Shown here one piece after another: positions 44,678 to 53,700 of a stretch of 64,000 nt of DNA (position 1 is its first letter; the number at the start of each line of letters is the position of its first letter). The stretch comes from Sterolibacterium denitrificans (lineage in GTDB: Bacteria; Pseudomonadota; Gammaproteobacteria; Burkholderiales; Rhodocyclaceae): contig NZ_LT837803.1 in assembly GCF_900174485.1 (NCBI RefSeq), positions 1,503,305 to 1,567,304 on the forward strand, written 5' to 3'. A model generated the notes under the pieces. The model worked only from the letters and a program-made list of their open reading frames with translations. It was not told the DNA's origin and made no database searches. The position numbers were made by a program, and so were the translations under genes.

Positions 44678-45586
44678 ATGATGCCGGAACGTCCTTCCAT
44701 GACGCAAGAATTCCGCTGCGGCACGCTGGCCATCGTCGGGCAGCCCAATGTCGGCAAGTCCACGCTGCTCAATCAACTGGTCGGACAGAAGATCAGCATC
44801 ACTTCCAAAAAGCCGCAGACGACGCGTCACCGGGTGACCGGCATCCTGACGACGGATGAAGGCCAGTTCGTTTTTGTCGATACGCCGGGCTTCCAGACCC
44901 GTCATGGCGGTGCGCTGAATCGCACCATGAATCGCAGCGTGACCCAGGCCCTGGCCGAAGTCGATGTCATTCTCTGCGTCCTCGAGGCCGGCCGCTGCGG
45001 CCCCGCCGACCGGGCCATTTTCAAGCTGCTGCCGGTGGAGCGGCCGGTGCTGCTGGTCATCAACAAGGTCGACCAGCTTGCCGACAAGGGCAAGCTGCTG
45101 CCCTTCATCGATCAGATCAAGGATGAGTTCGATTTCGCCGAAATCCTGCCGCTGTCGGCCATGACCGGCAAGGGAACCGACGTGCTGCTGCGCACCGCGC
45201 TGCGCTACCTGCCCGAGCAGCCGGCATACTTTGAAGAAGATGAAATCACCGATCGCAGCGAGCGCTTTCTGGCTTCCGAACTGCTGCGCGAAAAACTGTT
45301 CCGCAGCCTGGGTGACGAGTTGCCCTACGGCATGGCGGTGGAAATCGAACGCTTCGAGCAGGAAGGCGGGCTGCGTCGCATCTTTGCCGCCATCATCGTC
45401 GACCGGCCGCAACACAAGGCCATCGTCATCGGCAAGGGCGGCGAAAAGCTCAAGGCCATGTCGAGCGATGCGCGGCGCGACATGGAGCGCCTGTTCGGCG
45501 GCAAGGTCTATCTGGAAGTCTGGGTCAAGGTGAAAAGCGGCTGGGCCGACGATGAGCGTGCGCTGAAGAGCCTCGGCTACGAGTGA
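44678..45586 (+). CDS. era: GTPase Era
   Basis: A GTPase that binds 16S rRNA and helps 30S maturation. G1 [13 protein letters not shown]3 [11 protein letters not shown] and G4 [10 protein letters not shown] are intact; the KH domain shows [20 protein letters not shown] followed by [23 protein letters not shown] 44678 is used; ATG 44699 ([14 protein letters not shown]) is an alternative. The usual rnc-era-recO order. Confidence 0.97.
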   Translation: MMPERPSMTQEFRCGTLAIVGQPNVGKSTLLNQLVGQKISITSKKPQTTRHRVTGILTTDEGQFVFVDTPGFQTRHGGALNRTMNRSVTQALAEVDVILCVLEAGRCGPADRAIFKLLPVERPVLLVINKVDQLADKGKLLPFIDQIKDEFDFAEILPLSAMTGKGTDVLLRTALRYLPEQPAYFEEDEITDRSERFLASELLREKLFRSLGDELPYGMAVEIERFEQEGGLRRIFAAIIVDRPQHKAIVIGKGGEKLKAMSSDARRDMERLFGGKVYLEVWVKVKSGWADDERALKSLGYE

Positions 45587-45628
45587 TGCGCAGGCGGCAG
45601 ACGATCCCGGACGACACGAGATAGCGTC

Positions 45629-46399
45629 ATGAGCGGCAACAAACAGCGCATCGACGGACAGCCGGCCTATATCCTGCATAGCTATCCCTATAGCGAGACC
45701 AGCCTGATTCTCGATGTGTTTACGCGCGATCATGGCCGTCTACCGCTGCTCGCGCGCGGGGCGCGCCGCCCGCGCTCGGCCTTGCGCGGCGTGCTGCAGG
45801 CTTTCCAGCCGCTGGAGCTGGGCTGGTTCGGCAGTGGCGAAGTGCGCACCCTGGCCAAGGGCGAATGGCAGGGCGGCATGCCTTTGCTGGGCGGTACGGC
45901 CCTGATGCTCGGCTATTACCTGAATGAATTGCTGCTGCGTCTGCTGCCGCGCGATGATGCGCATCCGCTGCTATTCGATGCGTATGTCGCGGCCTTGCAG
46001 CGCCTGAGCGGAATGCGCGCGGGTGATGAAGCGGTGACTGCACTGTTGCGGCGTTTCGAAAAAAACCTGCTGGGCGAGCTGGGTTACGGTCTGACGCTGG
46101 AGCGCGATGCCGAGAGCGGCCGGCCCATCGAGGCCGAACGCTGGTATCACTATCGCCTTGAACGCGGCCCGGTGGAATTGGGGGCGATGGAAGAAAACAT
46201 GGGCCTTGCCGGCACGACGAGCAGCCAGCGCATGCAGGCGATCCGCGGCAAGACCCTGCTTGATCTGGCGCGCGACGACTACACCGATACCCGTACCTTG
46301 AGCGAAAGCAAACTGTTGATGCGCTTGCTCATCAACCATCATCTTGCCGGGCAGCCCCTGCAGTCGCGGCGCGTTTTCATGGAGTTGCAGGAACTGTGA
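45629..46399 (+). CDS. recO: DNA repair protein RecO
   Basis: RecO (256 residues) loads RecA in the RecFOR pathway. The N-terminal OB fold includes [20 protein letters not shown] and [20 protein letters not shown]. The C-terminal helical part does not show a complete zinc-finger cysteine set, usual for proteobacterial RecO. The stop overlaps the pdxJ start (GTGA). Confidence 0.94.
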   Translation: MSGNKQRIDGQPAYILHSYPYSETSLILDVFTRDHGRLPLLARGARRPRSALRGVLQAFQPLELGWFGSGEVRTLAKGEWQGGMPLLGGTALMLGYYLNELLLRLLPRDDAHPLLFDAYVAALQRLSGMRAGDEAVTALLRRFEKNLLGELGYGLTLERDAESGRPIEAERWYHYRLERGPVELGAMEENMGLAGTTSSQRMQAIRGKTLLDLARDDYTDTRTLSESKLLMRLLINHHLAGQPLQSRRVFMELQEL

Positions 46400-47163
46400 A
46401 TCAGCATTCCCATCCCCTTCCCCTCGAACTGGGCGTGAACATCGATCACGTCGCCACGCTGCGCCAGGCGCGCGGCACCTCCTATCCCGACCCGGTGCGC
46501 GCCGCCTTGCTGGCCGAGGCCTGCGGCGCCGATGCGATCACGCTGCATTTGCGCGAGGATCGTCGCCACATCCAGGATCGCGACGTCGAAATCCTGCGTG
46601 AGCGGCTTGCCAAGCGGATGAATCTCGAAGCGGCGATTACCGGGGAAATGCTCGCCTTCGCTTGCCGCATCAAGCCGCATGATGTCTGCCTGGTGCCGGA
46701 AAGACGCGAGGAGCTGACCACCGAAGGCGGGCTCGACGTGCGTGGCCGCCTTGCCGAGGTGACGGCCGCCTGCGCGCGTCTGGCTGCGGCGGGTTGCCGG
46801 GTTTCCCTGTTCGTCGATCCGCAGCGGGAACAGCTCGATGCCGCGCGGGCTGCCGGCGCGCCGGTGGTCGAACTGCACACCGGCCGCTACGCCGAAGCCG
46901 TTGCCGCGGATGCGCAGCAAGAGGAACTGCGGCGCATCGTCGCGGCGGCGGCCCATGCGGCTGAAATCGGCCTCAAGGTGAATGCCGGCCACGGCCTGCG
47001 CTTCGACAATGTCGCCGCGATTGCGGCGATTCCGCAGATTGCCGAATTGAACATCGGTCATGCCCTGGTGGCCGATGCCATTTTCATGGGCTGGGAAAAC
47101 GCCATTCGCGAAATGAAGCGGGTAATGCTGGCCGCCCGCGCTGCAGCGGCATCCGCCAAGTGA
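46396..47163 (+). CDS. pdxJ: Pyridoxine 5'-phosphate synthase
   Basis: PdxJ (255 residues) condenses 1-deoxyxylulose 5-phosphate with 3-amino-2-oxopropyl phosphate to make vitamin B6. It begins at a GTG overlapping the recO stop: [19 protein letters not shown]. Other conserved segments are [33 protein letters not shown] and [12 protein letters not shown]. Translation is coupled to recO and acpS. Confidence 0.97.
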   Translation: MNQHSHPLPLELGVNIDHVATLRQARGTSYPDPVRAALLAEACGADAITLHLREDRRHIQDRDVEILRERLAKRMNLEAAITGEMLAFACRIKPHDVCLVPERREELTTEGGLDVRGRLAEVTAACARLAAAGCRVSLFVDPQREQLDAARAAGAPVVELHTGRYAEAVAADAQQEELRRIVAAAAHAAEIGLKVNAGHGLRFDNVAAIAAIPQIAELNIGHALVADAIFMGWENAIREMKRVMLAARAAAASAK

Positions 47164-47537
47164 TCTTCGGCATCGGTACCGACATCGTTTCGGTGCGGCG
47201 TTTCGAGCGGCTCTGCCAGCGCCACGGCGAGCGCGCGCTGAAGCGCATCCTGGCGTCTGCCGAACGCGACGACTGCCGCGCCAGCCCGGTGCCGGCGCGT
47301 TTCCTGGCCAAGCGCTTTGCCGCCAAAGAGGCGCTGGGCAAGGCGCTCGGCACCGGCGTGCGGGCGCCGCTGTTGCTGCCGGCCATCCGCATCGTGCATG
47401 ATGCGCTGGGCAAACCCGGCTTCGAATATTCCACCGCGCTGGCGGCACATCTGCAGGCACGCCAGCTCGTGGCCCATCTGTCCATCAGCGATGAGCAGGA
47501 TCAGGTCATCGCCTTCGTCATTCTGGAGCAACGATGA
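47160..47537 (+). CDS. acpS: Holo-[acyl-carrier-protein] synthase
   Basis: AcpS (125 residues) transfers phosphopantetheine from CoA to acyl carrier protein. A GTG start overlaps pdxJ. Metal-binding motifs are [13 protein letters not shown] near the N-terminus and [19 protein letters not shown]; the tail [20 protein letters not shown] is typical. Confidence 0.96.
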   Translation: MIFGIGTDIVSVRRFERLCQRHGERALKRILASAERDDCRASPVPARFLAKRFAAKEALGKALGTGVRAPLLLPAIRIVHDALGKPGFEYSTALAAHLQARQLVAHLSISDEQDQVIAFVILEQR

Positions 47538-48580
47538 ATTCCATGCACCGCCCCTTGTCCTTGCCCCTTGGGCCATTGATGATCGACATCGCCGGCATCG
47601 AGTTGACCGAACTGGATCGCCAGCGCCTGTCCCATCCGCTGGTTGGCGGCATGATCCTGTTTGCGCGCAACTATGAGAATCCGGAACAATTGACCTGCCT
47701 GTGCGCCGAGATTCACGCCTTGCGCACGCCGCCGCTGCCCATCGCGGTGGATCACGAAGGCGGCCGCGTCCAGCGTTTTCGCGAGGGCTTCACCTGTCTG
47801 CCGCCGATGCGCGCGCTCGGCGACTGGTGGGACAGGGAGCCGGAAGCCGCGCTGGCGGCAGCCCATGACATCGGCTACGTATTGGCCACGGAGCTGCGGG
47901 CGCGGGGCGTCGACCTGTCCTTCGCGCCGGTGCTGGATCTGGACTACGGTGCCAGTGAAGTCATCGGCAATCGCGCCTTTCACCGCGACCCGCGGGTCGT
48001 GGCCGCGCTGGCCGGCGCCCTGATCGACGGCCTGCACCAGGCCGGCATGATCGCCTGCGGCAAACACTTTCCCGGCCATGGCCACGTTGCCGCCGATTCG
48101 CACGTGGCGATCCCACGCGATGAGCGCAGCCTGGACGAGCTGGCCGAGGACATGGCGCCGTATCGCGGCCTGGCGCTCGACGGCGTGATGCCGGCGCATG
48201 TCATCTATCCTTGTGTCGATGCGCAGCCGGCAGGCTTTTCCTCACGCTGGCTGAAGATACTCCGCGAGGAGCTGAACTTCGACGGCGTGATCTTCAGCGA
48301 CGATCTGTCCATGGAAGGCGCCAGCGTCGCCGGCGACATCGTCGCTCGCGCCGAAGCCGCCTGGGCGGCGGGTTGCGACATGCTGCTGATCTGCAACGAT
48401 GCCGATGCGGTTGCAGCAATCCTGGCGCGCTGGCAGCCCGCGCAGGACGACGCACGCTTCCGGGAAAGCAGCCAGCGCATCGCTCGCCTGCTTCCATGCG
48501 GCCCGGCACCCGTCTGGGCAGCCCTAGCGCAGGATGCCGTCTGGCAGCGGGGGCGTCAGCTCATTTCCAGTCTGGCGTGA
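47534..48580 (+). CDS. nagZ: Beta-N-acetylhexosaminidase (peptidoglycan recycling)
   Basis: NagZ (348 residues, GH3) removes GlcNAc from anhydromuropeptides in the cytoplasm. Signatures: [15 protein letters not shown], the catalytic loop [20 protein letters not shown], and the nucleophile region [12 protein letters not shown]. It begins at an ATGA overlap with acpS and is the last gene of the conserved core block; the accessory island starts within 20 bases of its stop. Confidence 0.96.
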   Translation: MNSMHRPLSLPLGPLMIDIAGIELTELDRQRLSHPLVGGMILFARNYENPEQLTCLCAEIHALRTPPLPIAVDHEGGRVQRFREGFTCLPPMRALGDWWDREPEAALAAAHDIGYVLATELRARGVDLSFAPVLDLDYGASEVIGNRAFHRDPRVVAALAGALIDGLHQAGMIACGKHFPGHGHVAADSHVAIPRDERSLDELAEDMAPYRGLALDGVMPAHVIYPCVDAQPAGFSSRWLKILREELNFDGVIFSDDLSMEGASVAGDIVARAEAAWAAGCDMLLICNDADAVAAILARWQPAQDDARFRESSQRIARLLPCGPAPVWAALAQDAVWQRGRQLISSLA

Positions 48581-48908
48581 TGGCGTAATCGACGCTACGC
48601 CGCTGCACCCCTGCGCCGCTGCGCAGGGCTGACGGAAAACCAATTTTCCCCGGCAGCCTGTTTGGGGGGGCTGGCCGCTCTACCGGCGGCAATGTTGCCA
48701 TTCTGCCCATCTCAGGACTGAGCTTCCCTCGGTTCCTTGTCTGCCAAAGAGCGGCTTCATCCATCCAGGTTTCGATCTCCGAGGGCGGCAGATCAAACGC
48801 ACGGCTTGCTTTCGACACCGTAATCTTGCCCTGCGGAATTTGAATCACCAGCGCGCTCTTGCGCTTGGCTGTCCAAGGCTTGATTTTTCCTTCCATCACC
48901 ATGCTCAT
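48561..48908 (-). pseudogene. Truncated transposase OrfA-like (helix-turn-helix) relic
   Basis: The first ~50 residues (MEGKIKPWTAKRKSALVIQI... ITVSKASRAFDLPPSEIETW) resemble the helix-turn-helix protein encoded ahead of IS transposases (a DUF1153-like OrfA type). After EIETWMDEA the sequence departs into Pro/Arg-rich text unlike the family, and the frame ends inside nagZ on the other strand. No second transposase ORF follows. A perfect GTTAACCT/AGGTTAAC repeat (48910-48931) overlaps its GGAGG ribosome site. This looks like an IS fragment marking the island edge. Confidence 0.55.
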
Positions 48909-49458
48909 TGTTAACCTCCTTCAAGGTTAACGCCCGAGCAGGTTTTTCCTGGGCCAATACACAAACCCACGGCGGCAAATGACGCAAGCTGGGCGCAAGC
49001 GGCGTGACGCAGATCTCATGCGGGATGCAAATCTATAACTTTCGCCATATTGAAATGGCATCGTGCCTCAGGTAATCTGGCGGCCTGCAAATCGAGACTC
49101 ATCGTCAGGCGAGCGAGCCTCCCGGCAAGAGGCGCAAGACCGACCCTTGCGCTAGCGAAGAACGAATAACAACAACATGGAAACGCAGACGATGCAGTGG
49201 GTTGGGCGGCAAACCAACGATAAACAAACGCGAACGGCGCTATCAATGAAGCTCGGTGCTGGCGGGACGACACAGCAGCGAATCAAAGCTGGAGGGCGGC
49301 AATGTGACTGCCGAGTGTTTCGCCCAGACCGTCAACCGGCTCAAGGACAAAGCCGTGATGATTTTCATCAACCTTCAGATGCCCAAGGGCTTACTGGTGA
49401 ATAAGATGATGAATATGGACAGGTATGCGGTGTATGTGATTTTAGTGAGGGAGGAAAT
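48909..49458. other. Island-junction spacer without a confident gene
   Basis: About 550 bases between the transposase relic and the first island gene. The left half is of chromosomal composition with short imperfect repeats; the right half becomes AT-rich. The only frame with any appeal is 49256-49462. No tRNA, att site or terminal inverted repeat was recognised. It may be a patchwork of decayed mobile DNA. Confidence 0.5.
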
Positions 49459-49462
49459 GTGA
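49256..49462 (+). CDS. Possible small ORF or gene remnant
   Basis: A 68-codon frame (ending ...VYVILVREEM) whose ATGTGA stop overlaps the GTG start of the next gene, as other island genes do. The middle (GGNVTAECFAQTVNRLKDKA) reads like protein, but there is no good ribosome site and no recognisable family. It may be the 3' remnant of a longer lost gene. Confidence 0.25.
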   Translation: MLAGRHSSESKLEGGNVTAECFAQTVNRLKDKAVMIFINLQMPKGLLVNKMMNMDRYAVYVILVREEM

Positions 49463-49986
49463 TCAACAAACAAGCGATTGATAGAGTTTATGAACTATCA
49501 CAGATTTGTACCATTGGCTCTTTAGTAGTGTTAATTCCATTTCTTGCTTACGGTATATGGAGTGATTCGATTCGGTATCCAGAACCGATTCCTAAAATTT
49601 TTCATGATGTCAAATTTCGGGTTTCTGGAGCTGCAAGATCCCCGGCTACCATTATTGTTGCCGACAGTGAAGGAAAAATGTTTTTCTCCGATTGTAATGG
49701 TCTGGGGACATTGGTTTGTAGTGATGAAAAGTACTGGAAAATGTGGCATTCAGCCAAACAAATTGAAGCTATTGAGGTAGGGCCGAGACGTGGAATAATC
49801 AAATCCATTTTAATGGATACAAGTAGAACCATATCGATCGACAACACAAAAGTGAAAGCATGGCTTACAGACAGTAACCGTACTCTATGGCAGGGAATTT
49901 ATGGCTTGTCAATAGTATTTTGTTTGTCAATTACATTTCTCTGTATTTCTCGTCAGTTACGCTCCACAATTTTTGGAGAAGAGTAA
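49459..49986 (+). CDS. Hypothetical membrane protein with two TM segments
   Basis: A 175-residue protein starting at GTG behind GGGAGGAAAT. One hydrophobic helix near residues 18-34 (TIGSLVVLIPFLAYGIW) and another near 147-165 (YGLSIVFCLSITFLCIS) enclose an extracytoplasmic domain of about 110 residues with two cysteines (SDCNGLGTLVCSDEKYW), possibly a disulfide. AT-rich codons differ from the core genome. No family recognised; first confident gene of the island operon. Confidence 0.65.
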   Translation: MINKQAIDRVYELSQICTIGSLVVLIPFLAYGIWSDSIRYPEPIPKIFHDVKFRVSGAARSPATIIVADSEGKMFFSDCNGLGTLVCSDEKYWKMWHSAKQIEAIEVGPRRGIIKSILMDTSRTISIDNTKVKAWLTDSNRTLWQGIYGLSIVFCLSITFLCISRQLRSTIFGEE

Positions 49987-49988
49987 AA

Positions 49989-50141
49989 ATGTCTAACCCA
50001 ACCACCGTAACACTTATTCTCAGCAATTTAGGCGGCAAGCGGATGCGATCAATGGAACAATTGCTGCCTCAGCTAAACAGACAGCAATTGTACTCCTCTG
50101 AATATAAAGAAAACTCCATATATATGGGTTTGATAAAATAG
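49989..50141 (+). CDS. Hypothetical 50-residue protein
   Basis: A short frame beginning MSNPTTVTLILSNLGGKRMR, three bases after the previous stop, with GGAGAAG seven bases ahead of its ATG. The next gene follows nine bases later with its own GGAG. Spacing and ribosome sites support a real small gene, but the sequence matches nothing I know; it could be a remnant. Confidence 0.45.
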   Translation: MSNPTTVTLILSNLGGKRMRSMEQLLPQLNRQQLYSSEYKENSIYMGLIK

Positions 50142-50149
50142 GAGTCACA

Positions 50150-50704
50150 ATGATCGCCCCAATTCCATTAGTCAAAGTACTAAAAAAATCGGCAGGACTA
50201 GTGCAAGCAACCTGCATTACCCTAATACCACTAAGTATTTTTGGGTGCAATCCACCAGAGCCCGAGCATTTAATAATCAAAGATCTTAAAGAAAAGGTCA
50301 GCAATTTTTACGAAAGTAAAAGCCTAACTGAACTTCTCCGTATAAAAACGGTTTTAGCGGGAAAGGAATTGGAAGGCTTCTGTGTATTAGGCGCTTATGA
50401 AGGAAGGGTAACACCAGATAGTGACAAAGTAATTCCCGTTAATGATTTTCTTGGAAAATACCGACTGGTAGGACAAGAAAATTACTGGCACCTTATCGTG
50501 AAGACAAGCGATGGGCTTCGATTTGTCAGGTTTAATACCGCTAAAACTCCACTAATTTCACCTCGGCCGGCATATGAAGGGAAAAATTGTGTCGCAACAA
50601 GGTCAATTATCTTTTCCAAGAAATCAGTTTTGATAGGAGGAGCACCCCTATTAGGGGGAGGGGGTAATAAAAAGATCGTTATTAACGTTCAACCAGGAGA
50701 TTGA
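50150..50704 (+). CDS. Hypothetical lipoprotein
   Basis: A 184-residue predicted lipoprotein: signal region ending LIPLSIFG|C (lipobox SIFGC, Cys near residue 33) after a somewhat long N-terminal part. The mature domain includes YRLVGQENYWHLIVKTSDGL and ends in a Gly-rich stretch (GGAPLLGGGGNKKIVINV). ATG 50150 follows TAGGAGTCAC. It lies one base before the large RTX gene, where an immunity or accessory protein would be expected. Family unknown. Confidence 0.6.
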   Translation: MIAPIPLVKVLKKSAGLVQATCITLIPLSIFGCNPPEPEHLIIKDLKEKVSNFYESKSLTELLRIKTVLAGKELEGFCVLGAYEGRVTPDSDKVIPVNDFLGKYRLVGQENYWHLIVKTSDGLRFVRFNTAKTPLISPRPAYEGKNCVATRSIIFSKKSVLIGGAPLLGGGGNKKIVINVQPGD

Positions 50705-50705
50705 C

Positions 50706-53700
50706 ATGCCTGTTCCAAATTATTCTGATTTGGCTCGTTATACAAGTGAAGCAAACGAAGCCGCGCACCAATTTGGGCTTGACCCGGCAGGCGCCCACAA
50801 TGAGGACTGGGATGCTTTCCGCCATGCTTATGCAAGTGCTGAGATGACCAGAGAGTATGGTGAGGGCTGGGCACGTTTACTGGGAGATGCAAATGAACTC
50901 AAGCGGCCAGGGGGCTTCTTCGATGGGGAAGCCAACATGGACCTCTGGAACAACGCTAGGGGGAGAGAAATTGGAAGAGAGTCGACAAGCAAGGAAGATA
51001 GCGCCCGTCGTGTCAAGGATGCGCTTGATCGGGGCGATCTGATGCGCAACCCGAGTGATCCTCGGGTCCGGTATGGTGATGACTACGACGGGTATCCATC
51101 GGATTCCTCCAAGGCTGAAGATATTAAGAAAAAAACCGAAAACGCTTCCACTATCCCCTCCCCAATCGCCTTCGACCTAGACGGCGACGGCATCGAAACG
51201 ATATCGGTCGCCCACGGGGTCCTGTTCGACCACGCCGCTGACGGCTTTGCCGAGCGTACGGGCTGGATCGGCAGGGATGACGGCCTCTTGGTGCGCGACA
51301 TAAACGGCAACGGCAAAGTCGACTCAGGGCGCGAGCTTTTCGGCTCCGAAACCCTGCTAGAAAACGGCAGCAAGGCCGCAAATGGCTTTGAGGCGTTGAC
51401 GGAGCTCGACGTCAACGCCGATCGTGTGATCGATGCTAACGACGTAGCATTTTCGGAACTGCGCGTCTGGAAAGATACCAACAGCAATGGCCACACAGAT
51501 ACAGGGGAACTGCTCACCCTGGCAGAGGTCGGTGTCCAGTCTATCAATTTGACCTATACGAATTCCAGCTACGTCGATGCACAGGGCAACGCCCACAAAC
51601 AGGTGGGCAGCTACACCACTACCGATGGCCAGACCCACACCGCTACCGATGTGTGGGTCAAGACCGATACCATCTACAGTGTGCCAACCGAGTGGGTAAA
51701 CGTTCCGGAAAATATCGCCGCACTTCCCGACGCGCAGGGTTACGGCAAGGTGCGCGACCTGCGCCAGGCCATGGCGATGGATGCCACGGGCGAACTCAAG
51801 GCGCTGGTTACAGCATTCACCCAAGCCACAGCGCCTGAAGATCGGGACACGCTGGTCACGCAGATCATCTACCACTGGGCAGGTGTGCAGGATGTCGATC
51901 CGATGAGCCGTGCCGCGACCATGATTTACGGCAACGCTATAGGGGACGCCCGTAAGCTCGAAGCCTTGGAAGAGTTCATGGGCGAGGAATGGGTAGGTGT
52001 CTGGTGCTGGGGAACGCGTGATCCCAACCCGCATGGCCGAGCCGCGCCTGTGTTGTTGGCCGCTTGGGATGAACTCAAGGGATTGGTCTATGGCCAGCTC
52101 ATGGCGGAAAGTCATCTTAAACCGCTGCTCCAGAAAGTCGCCTACCGTTGGGATGAGGTTGTCGGAGGAATCGTGGGAGACTTGTCTGCAGTGGCCGCCG
52201 CTTTGACAGAACAAATCCAGATTGACCGCGAGACGGGACTCACTGCGTTGAGGGACTTTCTGCACACGCTTAAAGGTACAGGGCTACTCAAGCGGTTGGA
52301 TGTGGTGGGTTTCAAAGCTGCTCTTGTGTCACTGGGTGCCGATGTAGTGCAAACCATGAGTGTGGCACTGGCTGGCTGGACTCCAGGCAGTACACCTACA
52401 GAAGGCAGTGACGTACTACGTGGCAGCAATTTCGATGATTTGCTCGACGCCCTAGGCGGCAATGACGTACTTGATGGGCGTGGAGGTAACGATGAGTTGC
52501 GTGGCGGCTCTGGTTCCGACACCTACCGTTTTGGCCGTGGCGACGGCCACGACACCATTGTCGAAGATTATTCGTGGGGTCCAAGCGAGATTGACCGTAT
52601 CGAATTCAAGGCTGGGATTTCTCCGGAGGATGTGCACCTGGCGCGGGTGAGTACCGTGAATGGCTGGCGGGTCAGCGACGACCTGAAAATCACTATTCGC
52701 GATACCGGCGAGACGTTGACCGTCAAAAACCATTTCAGCGAAAACGACCACTATGCGGTAGAGGAAATCGTTTTTGCAGACGGCACGCGGTGGGATGTGG
52801 AAATGATCAAGTCCAGCATTTTGCTGGGTGAAGCCGGTAATGATGAGTTGCATGGCTTCAACAAGCGAGATGACGTGATCGATGGCGGCGCAGGCGATGA
52901 TGTGCTGGAAGGTGGCACTGGTTCCGACACCTACCGTTTCGGCCGTGGTGACGGTCACGACCTCATTATCGAGGACACGTGGATTCAAGGCGAGACCGAC
53001 CGCATCGAGTTCAAGGCGGGAATTTCCCCGGAGGACGTGCACCTGGCGCGGGTGCGCACGATGAATGGCCGGCTGATCAGCGACGACCTGAAACTCACCA
53101 TTCGCGACACCGGCGAGACGCTCACCGTGAAGAACCATTTCAACGAGAGCAACCGCCATGCGGTGGAGGAAATCGTCTTTGCCGATGGCACGCGGTGGGA
53201 TGCGGAAACGATCAAGTCGCTCAGCCTGCTGGGCGGCGCCGGCAACGACGAACTGCGCGGCTTCAACGGGCGGGATGATGTGCTGGCGGGTGGTGCAGGC
53301 AATGACACGTTGGCGGGCGGCTCGGGTTCCGACACCTACCACTTCGGCCTGGGCGACGGCCTGGACATGATCGACGAGGGCTACACGGCTGGCGAGGACA
53401 CGGTGGCGCTGGGCGCTGGCGTCACACCTGCCGATGTCACCGTGCGCTGGACGATGCAAGGCGACATGACGATCACCCTGTCCGATGGCAGCCGCCTGAC
53501 CGTGCGCGGTCAGGCGGATACCTGGTCGCTCGAGCGGGGCATCGAACAACTGCGCTTTGCCGACGGCACGGTGTGGGATCGGGCTGCGCTGGCCGCCCGC
53601 GCGCTGGCGGCGACCGACGGCAATGACGTGATCGTCGGCAGTTACGAAGACGACATTCTGGATGGCGGCGCGGGCAACGACCACTTCCAGAACCTGGGCG

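Noticed and set aside
44036-45733. A 565-codon minus-strand open frame over rnc and era
   Set aside because: Shadow of two well-conserved plus-strand genes.
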